Counted from the first letter of the stretch, positions 1 to 8,264 are shown. The stretch: 64,000 bases of DNA from Methylicorpusculum sp. (GCF_030651835.1 NZ_JAUSBX010000045.1:1-64000), one strand, 5' to 3'. The notes: generated by a model not told the origin, from the sequence alone. Numbers and translations are program-made.

Positions 1-1
1 G

Positions 2-118
2 CGGACTTTTTTTGAACATCTTCGCGCTTTAATGCAGTATCTTCCATTCGATGACTGGGATCATTTGATGCGGTTTATGCTGAAAGGACTCAACGGCACA
101 ATTCCTGACTCCGGGTAG
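2..118 (+). CDS. 3' end of an unidentified protein-coding gene
   Basis: Frame 2 is open from the window edge to a TAG at 116-118 and gives 38 residues ending in ...LKGLNGTIPDSG. The residue mix (FFEHLRALMQYLPFDDWDHL, amphipathic helix-like) looks like genuine coding sequence rather than random translation, but it is too short to assign a family. The gene starts upstream of the window. It is convergent with the zinc-ribbon gene that ends at 208. Confidence 0.45.
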   Translation, partial: RTFFEHLRALMQYLPFDDWDHLMRFMLKGLNGTIPDSG

Positions 119-125
119 GGTTTTA

Positions 126-178
126 AAATGAGAATTGCTGAGTTCTAACCGGTAACTCTCATTTTGAGAAGAAAAAGG
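126..178. repeat. possible degenerate ends of the CAGCAATTCTCA mobile element
   Basis: AATGAGAATTGCTG at 127-140 matches the right terminal repeat of the element family described at 4958-5119. The stretch from about 152 (ACTCTCATTTTGAGAAG) resembles its left end plus the adjacent purine run seen at 41159. No internal part or target duplication is visible, so this is at best a remnant. Confidence 0.3.
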
Positions 179-207
179 CATTGAATTCAAGCCTGCTCAA
201 CTGTCTT

Positions 208-1395
208 TTAATAACGAATCGGCTGTTCAATAGAATACTGCTGAATGACCATTCCGTTTTCCTGCATTTTTTGCAAGGCGCCGGACTTATCAAGATAATA
301 GTAAATGCCAGCTGCCAGCATCAACGAAGCCAGTACGGCAAAGGTGATCTTCCAGACACTGTAAGGGCGCTCACCCTGAACTTTACCGGACCGGCCATTA
401 ATGACAAAGCGGTAGGATTTATCCTTGTAACGAAACGCCGCCGACCAAACCGGCAGCAAACAATGCTTGTATGTCGTTCTGCTGTGCCGGGTTTCGACAT
501 GATGAATGCGCTGGTGATCGCCGCCGATATCGAAGCAAATGTCGCGGTAAATCTGGTCATCCATGATCTGCCGGGCATGATCAAAGCCCTCAGCCAATTC
601 GACCTGATAATATTCACTGCGAAAGCCGCTCAGATAGTTCTCGTCATAAGGAATTAACGCATACAAATCCCAGGGTTGCAGGGCATCCAGGATTTTGCGG
701 GGCAATGAACTGCTGGCACCGACCAGGACATCATCGAAAAAACGGCGGACCTGCCCGCTGACCGGTGTCCAGCGAATTTTGGGCACTTCCCTCATCTCAG
801 TCACGACCCGATTATTTTTGACTACCTGCACAGGCTGCCTCACGTAATAAACATCACCCCGCTCTCCTGAGTAAGCCGTGACCGTATCGCTGTCGAACGT
901 CCAGTACGGAAGATAGACACCGGTTAATTTGGTGTCACTTCGGGCATATTTTTTTACTGCGTTGGGAGCAAACCAGAGTCCGGCAATCCAGCGTTTAAAT
1001 CGTTGCCGGGCAGCCGGTTCGTCAATACTGAACGGCAACAGCGATTTGGGCTGTATCGGTTTGATTTCTGTAGTCGCCGTGACTATGGGCGTCCCGCAAA
1101 AAGGGCATTCCCCCGCATGTATTTTGGCTTCGAACTGAAACCCTGCCCCGCATTCGTCACAATGGATTGTCGGCACGGCCGCTTCGGCACGGGTTTCTGT
1201 CACCCGTTTAAGCGCTTCTTTGAGATCGTACTCCTCGATAACACCCGTGCGTTGTTCTATTCGATTTTCGGTACCGCAGTACTGACAGATCAACAGGTCA
1301 GTGCCGGGTGCATACTTAATAACTGCGCCGCATTGTTTGCAAGGAAAACGCAGCGTCAATTGTTTGGCATCACGGGGCTTGATAACTGAAGACAT
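208..1395 (-). CDS. YdjG-like double zinc-ribbon membrane protein
   Basis: A 395-residue protein with two four-cysteine zinc ribbons at the N-terminus: Cys19/22/37/40 (CKQC, CQYC) and Cys79/82/97/100 (CDEC, CPFC). A long soluble middle region follows, then one membrane segment at about 348-368 and a short tail. Similar proteins are often labelled primosomal protein N'-like because of the ribbons, but there is no helicase domain. Family knowledge: in Bacillus the zinc-ribbon membrane protein YdjG is needed to place the SPFH protein YdjI at the membrane in a PspA stress module. The preceding gene here is an SPFH protein 9 nt upstream, on the same strand, which supports the same partnership. It ends a leftward operon with SPFH, telA and an xpaC-like gene. 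The function in this organism is inferred. Confidence 0.75.
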   Translation of the reverse strand: MSSVIKPRDAKQLTLRFPCKQCGAVIKYAPGTDLLICQYCGTENRIEQRTGVIEEYDLKEALKRVTETRAEAAVPTIHCDECGAGFQFEAKIHAGECPFCGTPIVTATTEIKPIQPKSLLPFSIDEPAARQRFKRWIAGLWFAPNAVKKYARSDTKLTGVYLPYWTFDSDTVTAYSGERGDVYYVRQPVQVVKNNRVVTEMREVPKIRWTPVSGQVRRFFDDVLVGASSSLPRKILDALQPWDLYALIPYDENYLSGFRSEYYQVELAEGFDHARQIMDDQIYRDICFDIGGDHQRIHHVETRHSRTTYKHCLLPVWSAAFRYKDKSYRFVINGRSGKVQGERPYSVWKITFAVLASLMLAAGIYYYLDKSGALQKMQENGMVIQQYSIEQPIRY

Positions 1396-1404
1396 TTTTG
1401 CCGA

Positions 1405-2502
1405 TTACTTGGGGACAGGGGGAGGAACCTGCGCAAACACGGGGGCCAGCGCTGTGACTTTTTCTGCAGCAGTCCATTCGACCAAATCCTGGCTCCAAAC
1501 CAAGGTTGCACGCGTCACCTCGCCTGTTTTGATTTTCTCCATTAACTCGGGCACAGAAAAAGGACCGCTTTGCTGACCGGCAACCGCGATAAAATACGTG
1601 GCAGCTCCGGGAATGGGGGGAGGAGAACCCGAAGCGGGCGGTTGCGATGCATTTAAGGTCTTCCCCAGATTTTGAGCCATCGCAAACCCCATTCCCATAC
1701 CAATACCTTCCCCGGCACCACCGGACGGATTCTTTGCCGCTGCCGCCAGCGCTTCCGCCGCCTGAAACTGAGTATAACGACCAAGATCGCCGATTATGCC
1801 CATACTGGTTCGCTTATCCAAAGTTGCTTCCACTTCAGGCGGCAAGGAGATGTTTTCCACCATCAGTTGCATCACATCCAGACCGTAGGACTCAAATTCC
1901 GGCTTGATTTTTTGTGTGATGAATTCGCCCAACTCATTGTAATTTGCTGCCAAATCCAGCGCCGGAATACCCGACTCCCCCAGAATATCGGCAAAACGGG
2001 CGACAATCAGATTCCGCAGCTGTTCGGCAATGTCTCCGGTTTGAAAATGTCCGCTGGTACCGACAATTTCCTTGATCAAGGTCAGCGGCTCTTTGATCCT
2101 GAACGTATACGTACCAAAAGCCCGCAAGCGAATCGGGCCAAACTCCTTGTCACGCAACATGACCGGATTTTTGGTTCCCCATTTTAAATCGGCAAATCGG
2201 CGCATGTTAAAGAAATAGACTTCCGCTTTGAAAGGACTGGAAAATCCGTGCGGCCAACTTTCAAGCGTTGTCATGATAGGCATATTTCGAGTTTCCAGGC
2301 GATAAAGGCCGGGCTCAAAGAAATCCGCGATCCGGCCCTCATTAACCAACACCGCTGTTTGCGATTCTCTGACCGTCAGCATGGCGCCGTATTTGATTTC
2401 GTTGCCGTAGCGCTCAAACCGGTAAACCAGTGTGTCACTGGTTGAATCGGTCCATTCAATCACATCGACAAATTCGCCAAACAGTTTATTAAAAATACTC
2501 AC
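1405..2502 (-). CDS. SPFH (virion-core/YdjI-type) protein with C-terminal GYF_2 domain
   Basis: 365 residues. The first ~220 residues are an SPFH/band-7-like region of the YdjI type (DVIEWTDSTSDTLVYRFERY near the N-terminus), with no clear transmembrane segment. A Gly/Ala/Met-rich linker (GGAGEGIGMGMGFAMAQNLG) and a Pro-rich spacer lead to a GYF_2-like domain at about 302-350 (GPFSVPELMEKI...LVWSQDLVEW). SPFH proteins form membrane-associated scaffolds; GYF_2 modules usually bind proline-rich peptides. Partner candidates are the zinc-ribbon membrane protein immediately downstream and TelA upstream. An 85-bp mobile element lies in the gap to telA. Membrane-stress or envelope-integrity function is inferred from the family. 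Confidence 0.8.
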   Translation of the reverse strand: MSIFNKLFGEFVDVIEWTDSTSDTLVYRFERYGNEIKYGAMLTVRESQTAVLVNEGRIADFFEPGLYRLETRNMPIMTTLESWPHGFSSPFKAEVYFFNMRRFADLKWGTKNPVMLRDKEFGPIRLRAFGTYTFRIKEPLTLIKEIVGTSGHFQTGDIAEQLRNLIVARFADILGESGIPALDLAANYNELGEFITQKIKPEFESYGLDVMQLMVENISLPPEVEATLDKRTSMGIIGDLGRYTQFQAAEALAAAAKNPSGGAGEGIGMGMGFAMAQNLGKTLNASQPPASGSPPPIPGAATYFIAVAGQQSGPFSVPELMEKIKTGEVTRATLVWSQDLVEWTAAEKVTALAPVFAQVPPPVPK

Positions 2503-2569
2503 AGGGTCTCCTCTGTTTCATGTCAGACACTTTTAAGCCAAGGGCCGATTCAAAAAAACCGGATCTTAT

Positions 2570-2654
2570 CAGCCATTCCCAGTCTAAACTTTTAATGCTG
2601 CTTTGAGGATTGGCGTATGCCTCCCCGTTTTTATCGTCAAACTGGGAATTCCTG
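2570..2654. repeat. MITE-like element, short copy (85 bp) with 9-bp target duplication
   Basis: The left end CAGCCATTCCCAGTCTAAAC and the right end TCAAACTGGGAATTCCTG form imperfect terminal inverted repeats of the same family as 4958-5119. The flanks are GGATCTTAT (2561-2569) and GGATTTTAT (2655-2663), an 8/9 match that I read as a target-site duplication. The right duplication overlaps the telA stop codon (2660-2662), so the element landed exactly at the end of telA inside the operon. The AACTTTTAATG-type subterminal segment is shared with the copy at 24348-24500. The long internal part present in other copies is missing. Confidence 0.7.
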
Positions 2655-2659
2655 GGATT

Positions 2660-3826
2660 TTATACCTTGGTTGACGGACTGGCTTGAGCCGATGCCAATG
2701 TTTTTCTCAATTCAGCTTCGCACTGCTGCAACTGCACCACGGCTTCGCTTCGCATTTTTTTGCCCAAATCGGCGATTTGCAAACTTTCCTCGATGGTGGC
2801 TATTAAGGCCTGATTAGCCTGCTTGACGGTTTCTATGTCAAAAACGCCGCGTTCAAGCTGTTTACGCGTCTCGGCATTGGCCTGTTTGAGATTTTCGGCG
2901 TTGGCAGCCAACAGATCATTGGTCAAATCGGTTGCCGCCTTAACCGTTTCGGCCGCTTGCGATGATCTGAAAATGGTTACCGCAGTCGCAAGCTGTTGAC
3001 GCCACAACGGTATGGTGTTGACTATCGTCGAATTGATTTTATTGACCAAGCCTTTATCATTTTCCTGCACCAGCCGGATACTGGGCAGGCTTTGCATCGA
3101 TACCTGACGGGTTAAACGCAAATCATGAACACGCCGTTCCAGGTCATCCCTCATGGAGCGCAAATCGCGCAAATTTTGCGAGGCGATCACTTCCTGACTG
3201 CTTTCGGCCAATTTGGCCTGCTCCGGAATGATGAGGTTATCGAGCTCACGCAGTTTCTCTTCACCGGCAGCGATGTAGTCTTCCAGCGAATGAAAATAAT
3301 CGAGATTAGCCTGATACAGTCTGTCCAATGAAGCTATATCGGTTAACAGACTGGTTTTATGCCTTTCCAGTTTGTCAGTAATACTGTCAATTTGTTTGCG
3401 TACGTCTTCATATTGCTGGACAAACTTAACCACCGGCTTGGCCTTGCCGATTAGCTTTGAGAAAAAGCCCTGTTTTTTATTCGGATCAAGGTCGTCTATT
3501 TCAAAGCCGCGAATTGTCGCGACCATTGCATTCAAATCTTCACCGGCCGGGCCGGTATCTTTGTTTTTAACGCCTTCCAGCATTCGGTCCGATACCGTGG
3601 TCAATTGTTCCTGGGCTTTACTGCCGAAAAATAATATCGAGTGTGTATCTTTAATATCGATCTCTTGTAACAGTTGGCTAATTTTTTGCTTTTTTTCACT
3701 AGGAGCCTCCTGAAAAGAAACGATGTCGGCCTGAACACCGGGAACGAGTTCCTGAGTCGGGGGCAGCTGCGTTTCGTCTATTTGCACAGGGGCGCTGGTT
3801 ATTACCTGATCTTGTTGTTCACTCAT
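2660..3826 (-). CDS. telA: TelA-family toxic anion (tellurite) resistance protein
   Basis: 388 residues, highly charged and helical, matching the TelA family (PF05816) in length and character (KQKISQLLQEIDIKDTHSIL; KTSLLTDIASLDRLY; ANAETRKQLERGVFD). There is no signal peptide or membrane segment, so it is probably a cytoplasmic or membrane-peripheral coiled-coil protein. TelA proteins are linked to resistance to tellurite and to envelope-active agents, but the biochemical role is not established. The gene lies between an XpaC-like gene (34 nt upstream) and the SPFH gene, a neighbourhood shared by many bacteria, so it probably acts in one membrane-stress complex. Confidence 0.85.
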   Translation of the reverse strand: MSEQQDQVITSAPVQIDETQLPPTQELVPGVQADIVSFQEAPSEKKQKISQLLQEIDIKDTHSILFFGSKAQEQLTTVSDRMLEGVKNKDTGPAGEDLNAMVATIRGFEIDDLDPNKKQGFFSKLIGKAKPVVKFVQQYEDVRKQIDSITDKLERHKTSLLTDIASLDRLYQANLDYFHSLEDYIAAGEEKLRELDNLIIPEQAKLAESSQEVIASQNLRDLRSMRDDLERRVHDLRLTRQVSMQSLPSIRLVQENDKGLVNKINSTIVNTIPLWRQQLATAVTIFRSSQAAETVKAATDLTNDLLAANAENLKQANAETRKQLERGVFDIETVKQANQALIATIEESLQIADLGKKMRSEAVVQLQQCEAELRKTLASAQASPSTKV

Positions 3827-3860
3827 AGCGGATGATTCTCCATCGATTTATTATGCAACA

Positions 3861-4718
3861 TCACATGATGCCTTCGCGTTTCAGTTGTGCGGTCAGTACT
3901 TCAATTTTCACGTCCAGATCGAACATGTCTTCTTCCAAAAGCTTTTGTTGTTGTTCCTTAAAAGCAGACTCTATAGCTTCCAGCGCCTGCCTGAAGTTTT
4001 GTTCCAGTTCCTGAGAGGCGGATTGTCTATGGGTTTTTGCATAGCCTTCCGTCACTTGCTTGACACTGTCCAGGTAGACATTAAGAAATTTTCTAGCCCG
4101 GCGAATGCCGCGCGGATCGGCTTCCAGCTCCGAGATCACCCCTTCGGCAATTTCGCAAATACTGTCAATTCGTTGATTAAGTTCACTGTTGAGAATTTTA
4201 CGATTGGCTTGTTCAATGGTCTTTATGGTGGCAAATGCACCCGTCAAAGTTTGCCTGATCTCATCACCGGAATAACCATGCGCCTCAGTTAACTGAAAAG
4301 GTTTAGGCCGGTCAAAGCCATAACTCAAATACATGCCCAATAAAGCGCCAACGCCGTAGATCAACGATACGGGCAGGCTTTGCTGCGCGCCTAGTACGGC
4401 CAGCAGACCTGTTGTTAAAGCAACCAGCAGCGCCGCAATTAATTTCAAGGGCCATTTGGTTGCATTCAACCATCTGTTCATCCGCGTAGAGGCTTCGGCC
4501 GCCAGACCTCTGCGTAGCAGCATTGCTGCCAGGCAATAAAGTGCAAACCCGGTTGCATTAACAATGATGGACATCACATGACCTTTTACAAGTCCGATGA
4601 TCACCGCAGGAATAAGAGCCAGCGCTAAAAAATAAAGCAGCAGTCCTCGAGGCGAGTAATGGTGCAAAGTATCTTCGGTAAAACGCTTGGCGAATTTCAA
4701 CGACGGCAGCCTGTCCAT
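3861..4718 (-). CDS. XpaC-like (5-bromo-4-chloroindolyl phosphate hydrolysis) membrane protein
   Basis: 285 residues. Two hydrophobic hairpins (LLLYFLALALIPAVIIGLV and the following helix; then LKLIAALLVALTTGLLAVLG and LIYGVGALLGMYLSYGF) give about four membrane segments in the first half. The second half is a charged helical cytoplasmic region ending in LEEDMFDLDVKIEVLTAQL. XpaC proteins were named for an indolyl-phosphate phenotype; an enzyme activity is not proven, and they co-occur with TelA. Its ATG overlaps the stop codon of the upstream 47-aa gene (TAATG), implying translational coupling. Confidence 0.75.
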   Translation of the reverse strand: MDRLPSLKFAKRFTEDTLHHYSPRGLLLYFLALALIPAVIIGLVKGHVMSIIVNATGFALYCLAAMLLRRGLAAEASTRMNRWLNATKWPLKLIAALLVALTTGLLAVLGAQQSLPVSLIYGVGALLGMYLSYGFDRPKPFQLTEAHGYSGDEIRQTLTGAFATIKTIEQANRKILNSELNQRIDSICEIAEGVISELEADPRGIRRARKFLNVYLDSVKQVTEGYAKTHRQSASQELEQNFRQALEAIESAFKEQQQKLLEEDMFDLDVKIEVLTAQLKREGIM

Positions 4719-4861
4719 TATTTAATTCCCTGTATAAAAAATGAGTGATTTTCGGCAAACGTATCGGCGGACTCGGCCTTGACTATAGACTGACACGTTA
4801 CCAAACCGACAGTGGCCACCAGCAAGATGAAACCAAGCAATTTTCTGAAAAATCCGGACAT
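4718..4861 (-). CDS. 47-residue membrane-anchored micro-protein, first gene of the TelA/SPFH operon
   Basis: The reading frame starts at ATG 4859-4861 and ends in a TAA that shares one base with the ATG of the XpaC-like gene. The product begins MSGFFRKLLGFILLVATVGL, a basic start followed by one hydrophobic helix, then VTC and a short polar tail ending FFIQGIK. LVTC resembles a lipoprotein box but has Thr at -1, which is atypical, so a simple membrane anchor is equally likely. No family recognised. Reality is supported by the tight coupling and the sensible signal-like N-terminus; there is no strong ribosome-binding site. Confidence 0.5.
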   Translation of the reverse strand: MSGFFRKLLGFILLVATVGLVTCQSIVKAESADTFAENHSFFIQGIK

Positions 4862-4908
4862 ATCTTTCTAAACCTCTTTTTTATTCTGAATGATCATTAA
4901 GCGCTGTA

Positions 4909-4945
4909 CTGCATTTACCAGTTAAACCTTTTAATGTGGTTTTGA
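4909..4945. repeat. remnant end of an older copy of the mobile element
   Basis: The sequence from about 4909 (CTGCATTTACCAGTTAAAC) to 4945, including CTTTTAATGTGGTTTTGA, matches the terminal and subterminal segment of the copies at 24348-24500 (reverse complement of its right end) and 2570-2610. It lies outside the complete element at 4958-5119, so the newer copy appears to have inserted next to or within an older degenerate one. Confidence 0.4.
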
Positions 4946-4957
4946 TGGCAGCCTACC

Positions 4958-5119
4958 CAGCAATTCTCAGTTTGATCTTGTCGGCGTCATTTTGGGCTGG
5001 GAAAAGCCTTTTGAGGAACACCGTAAACCCTCCATGGGGGCTTGACAGCAGCATCCCTGCTGCCGACATCCTCAAAAAGCTTCCCCCTGCCCTTTTTTTG
5101 TTCAAATTGAGAATTGCTG
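4958..5119. repeat. MITE-like element (162 bp) with perfect 9-bp target-site duplication
   Basis: The terminal inverted repeats are CAGCAATTCTCAGTTTGATC on the left and the reverse complement of GTTCAAATTGAGAATTGCTG on the right. The flanking 9-mers are identical: CAGCCTACC at 4949-4957 and 5120-5128. Internally there is a perfect hairpin GCAGC-ATCCCT-GCTGC (5048-5063). Relative to the copies at 24348 and 41159 it is inverted. It contains no transposase, so it must have been moved in trans by an enzyme that makes 9-bp duplications. It occupies most of the 589-bp gap between the 47-aa gene and the HD-GYP gene; I see no further gene in that gap. Confidence 0.85.
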
Positions 5120-5450
5120 CAGCCTACCTAGAGCCGTCATCGCTTCAAATGTTAATGCCTACCCTTTTCATCATCAACTGGGGCATTGCGACGCTGCACA
5201 TTTCCTGCTTGACCCTACAAATGTAAATAAATGCCGCTAAAATTAGCGTACCAGAATTCATTCCGTCCTATCTCACAATGACCGTTTTTTTTACTAAAAA
5301 ATCCTTAATGTAGACTCTTCGGCCATTCGAGATAAGACTGACGACCCTTTAATGCCTTGACAAAAGCCTTGTTCAAGGGGGAAAGTGAATTATAAGCAGC
5401 ACTGATGACTTTGAGACTTAGGTACGTGAATTTTTCGTTTGAATCAAGCT

Positions 5451-6593
5451 ATGGAAAAAATAAAAATCATCGAAACTGATTTATTTATCGGCATTCCGCT
5501 GGAATGGGCCGTTTATGATGAAGAAGGGCAGTTACTGCTCGATAAAGGCTATATGCTCAATTCCGAAAAGCAAAAGCAAATACTTTTGACTCAGGGTATT
5601 TTTCGTCTCGATTTTACGGCTCAGACTATTGAAAAACCAAGACCTCCGACTGACGGTAAGTTTTTTAAAGGCACCACACATGATACGCTGAAATTATTAG
5701 GCAAAACACTCAGAGTGTTGTTCGACAAGATTCATGAAAACACGCCTGATGATTATTCAAATCACTTTCTGGATTTAGCAGCCGTCATCCAAAGACTCTG
5801 CCGCACTCAATGCGATGCGGTTCTGGGAACCATATTGCTTGATCAGAGTTTTAATTACTCACATATTCATCCGCTGCTTAGCGCCGTGTTGACGGAGCTA
5901 CTGGGAAAACGAAAACAACTGAATGAAGACAATAGAAGAATTTTTATCGCCGCTGCACTCACCCAAAATATTGGGATGTTGGAACTCCAAAAAAAACTGG
6001 CCAATCAAGCCTCTCCCCTCTCGGACCAGCAACGGGACATAATCAAAGCTCATCCGGAACTGGGCCGAGCTTTGCTACAAAAAGCCGGCATTAACAATGC
6101 GGAATGGTTGAATGCCGTACATAATCACCACGAACGTATTGACGGCAATGGTTATCCGGACGGTTTATCAGGTGATGCAATCCCTGTCGCAGCGCGAATT
6201 TTGTCGCTTACCGATATTTACAGCGCAATGATATTACCTCGGGCCTACCGTGACGGCTTTTATGTAAAAAAAGCTTTGCGCGACATTTTTTTACAGCGGG
6301 GAAGCGCCGTAGATGAATCACTTGCCCATCTTTTGATCAAAGAAATTGGCATTTATCCACCCGGTACTTTCGTTTTATTAGCCAATGGCGAAACCGGTGT
6401 CGTATTAAAAAGAGCGCCTGTTGATACAGAATCGATCCATGTGCTCAGCCTTCTTAATCCTCAGGGTAAGCCTTTCGCAAATCCAAAACAAAGAGTCAGT
6501 GACGAAACCGTAGCTTTTAAAATTATAAAAGCCACTCAACGCCTCAAAAACGTCGCCATCCAACCGGACCGTTTTTGGCCATTATCCCATTAA
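5451..6593 (+). CDS. HD-GYP domain protein with degenerate HD motif
   Basis: 380 residues from ATG 5451 (an in-frame TTG at 5439 is the alternative; neither has a clear ribosome-binding site). The C-terminal half carries the HD-GYP core: AHPELG, then HHERIDGNGYP at about 226-236, then SLTDIYSAM and RAYRDG. HD-GYP proteins normally hydrolyse cyclic di-GMP with a di- or tri-metal centre. Here the eponymous HD of HDxGK is replaced by Gln-Asn (TQNIG, about 171-175), removing two metal ligands, while the other histidines, the last Asp and the GYP motif are intact. It may therefore be a c-di-GMP sensor or a weak enzyme. The N-terminal region (IGIPLEWAVYDEEGQLLLDKG) resembles the start of other HD-GYP proteins. 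It appears monocistronic. Confidence 0.8.
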   Translation: MEKIKIIETDLFIGIPLEWAVYDEEGQLLLDKGYMLNSEKQKQILLTQGIFRLDFTAQTIEKPRPPTDGKFFKGTTHDTLKLLGKTLRVLFDKIHENTPDDYSNHFLDLAAVIQRLCRTQCDAVLGTILLDQSFNYSHIHPLLSAVLTELLGKRKQLNEDNRRIFIAAALTQNIGMLELQKKLANQASPLSDQQRDIIKAHPELGRALLQKAGINNAEWLNAVHNHHERIDGNGYPDGLSGDAIPVAARILSLTDIYSAMILPRAYRDGFYVKKALRDIFLQRGSAVDESLAHLLIKEIGIYPPGTFVLLANGETGVVLKRAPVDTESIHVLSLLNPQGKPFANPKQRVSDETVAFKIIKATQRLKNVAIQPDRFWPLSH

Positions 6594-6752
6594 GAAATCA
6601 CTGCAAAGCACATTACGTGCCTTTTAAAATATTTATCATTTTCTCAGCAGAGACAAATACATAAATAATTGATTATTATAGACATAAATAAAATTTCCAC
6701 GGTTTTTTGTAAAAGTTTGTCAATGCACAGATGAATCTGCTTGTACAGTTTT

Positions 6753-6758
6753 TATAAT
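6753..6758 (+). promoter_or_regulatory. candidate -10 box upstream of the mxaK-like gene
   Basis: A perfect TATAAT lies 49 nt before the mxaK-like ATG in an AT-rich gap. No good -35 hexamer stands 16-18 bp upstream (the bases there read GATGAA), so if it is a promoter it is weak or activator-dependent. Confidence 0.3.
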
Positions 6759-6807
6759 ATGCTTTAATTGACATCAAATTTACCTATCATCTGCTTTTTT
6801 CGCATTA

Positions 6808-7392
6808 ATGCCATCCCTGAACCCTCAAAAAAAGTTAACTCATTACACCTCTTTTCATCCTTTTATTGCCTGGCTGGTTTTTCTAATCTTGGCCGGTTTC
6901 GCGCTAAATGAACTTAACCAGATCAGAACAATATGGCGTTTGAACGATCTGATCGAAAATCCTGAAAAAATCAACTCTTCCGATACGGACCTGCCACCGG
7001 AAGTTCTGTTTGCCAAAGCACGTTATCTGAATGATCAAGGTGACTATCAGGAAGCTTTGCGCCTTTATTTACAAATTGAACATCAGGGAAATGAAAATTT
7101 CCGTTTGAAGGTTCAATACAATATGGGCGTGATCTATCTTCAACAGGCCAGTAAACTCTGGAAATCAAAAGGCGTTTGGGAATACAGCCAGATCAATACC
7201 CTTTTAGATTTAACCGAACAATACCTTAGACAGGTGCTTAACAAACAACCGGATCATTGGCAGGCACGATTTAATCTGGAATATGCTTTACGAATTCGCC
7301 CGCCGGCGAAGGAAGAGGAAAAATCTGACTGGCAAGGCCATAAAAGCAGCGTTCATGCAATCATGCCGGGAATTCCTGAGGGCGGGCCTTGA
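6808..7392 (+). CDS. mxaK: MxaK-like TPR membrane protein
   Basis: 194 residues: an N-terminal membrane anchor (PFIAWLVFLILAGFALNELN, about 18-38) and a periplasmic TPR-like region (AKARYLNDQGDYQEALRLYL; QYNMGVIYLQQASKLW; HWQARFNLEYALRIRPP). Size, topology and the directly following von Willebrand A gene match MxaK of the methanol dehydrogenase clusters, where MxaA/K/L (with C) help insert calcium into the MxaFI enzyme. The stop TGA lies inside the TTGA overlap with the mxaL-like start, so the two are translationally coupled. No mxaF, mxaI or mxaA is nearby, so this could be a split locus or a paralogous pair serving another quinoprotein. The symbol rests on resemblance and context. Confidence 0.65.
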   Translation: MPSLNPQKKLTHYTSFHPFIAWLVFLILAGFALNELNQIRTIWRLNDLIENPEKINSSDTDLPPEVLFAKARYLNDQGDYQEALRLYLQIEHQGNENFRLKVQYNMGVIYLQQASKLWKSKGVWEYSQINTLLDLTEQYLRQVLNKQPDHWQARFNLEYALRIRPPAKEEEKSDWQGHKSSVHAIMPGIPEGGP

Positions 7393-8264
7393 TTTACCGG
7401 GATTTCAGACTTTGGTGCCCGGCCGTTGCCATCGCGCTGTTGATGTGGGCGGCATTGAATCCACAGATCAAAGTGCAGAAAGATACTTACAACTTGATGA
7501 TCGTCATTGACATCACGCAAAGTATGAATGCGCAGGATTATCATGTCGATAACCAGCCTGCCGATCGTTTGTCTTTTGTTAAAGCGGCATTGAAAGAAGT
7601 CCTTGCCGAACTGCCCTGCGACTCTAAAATAGGCTTAGGACTATTTTCGACTAAAAATATATTTTTGCTGTTTGAGCCATTGGAACTTTGCGCTCATTAT
7701 GCAGCAATCGATGAAAGTCTCGCAAAAATTGACTGGCGCATGGCCTGGGCTGCAGACAGCCATATCGCCCGGGGAATCTACACCAGTTTAAGCGACATTC
7801 AAAAACTGGAGTCAAAACCCGGTCTGGTATTTTTTACCGATGGTCAGCAAACGCCAAAATCCGCCAAAGAACCGTTTTTTCAAATGGAAGCAGGGAAAAC
7901 TCCGGGCTTGATCGTTGGCACCGGTAATCTGGAGTCAGTCCCTGTGCCCAGACTGGATAATCAAAACCAACAGATTGGATTCTGGCAAATTTCAGAAGCA
8001 GAAGGCCGCCGACGCGCTAACACCGATATAACCGGAAATTATCTAACCGCGGTTCAGGAACCCTACTTACAGAGATTGGCGGTTATTACCGGATTGTCGT
8101 ATCACCATCTGGAAGACGCGGATAAACTGCTCAGTGCTTTAAAAGCATCCAGCCTCTTACAAAAACAGCCGGTCAATTATCCGTTTGCATGGATGCTGGC
8201 AGCCGTGTCTCTCCTCTTGTTACTTACTCCCTTCGCAGTAAACCGGTTGGCCCAAAAGCCATGA
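7389..8264 (+). CDS. mxaL: MxaL-like von Willebrand factor A domain protein
   Basis: 291 residues from TTG 7389, which overlaps the previous stop by 4 nt. N-terminal membrane helix (about 11-24), a VWA domain with MIDAS motif Asp41-Ile-Thr43-Gln-Ser45 (DITQS, a DxSxS variant with Thr) and the FFTDGQQTP loop, and a second helix near the C-terminus (about 266-285). This anchor-VWA-anchor layout is that of MxaC/MxaL-type proteins, which place a metal-binding VWA domain in the periplasm and take part in calcium insertion into methanol dehydrogenase. ATGA overlap with the next gene extends the operon to a transporter. Confidence 0.7.
   Translation: MIYRDFRLWCPAVAIALLMWAALNPQIKVQKDTYNLMIVIDITQSMNAQDYHVDNQPADRLSFVKAALKEVLAELPCDSKIGLGLFSTKNIFLLFEPLELCAHYAAIDESLAKIDWRMAWAADSHIARGIYTSLSDIQKLESKPGLVFFTDGQQTPKSAKEPFFQMEAGKTPGLIVGTGNLESVPVPRLDNQNQQIGFWQISEAEGRRRANTDITGNYLTAVQEPYLQRLAVITGLSYHHLEDADKLLSALKASSLLQKQPVNYPFAWMLAAVSLLLLLTPFAVNRLAQKP

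Noticed and set aside
5357-5396. TTGACA...TATAAG promoter before the HD-GYP gene
   Set aside because: The TTGACA at 5357 and TATAAG at 5391 are 28 bp apart, too far for a sigma-70 promoter.
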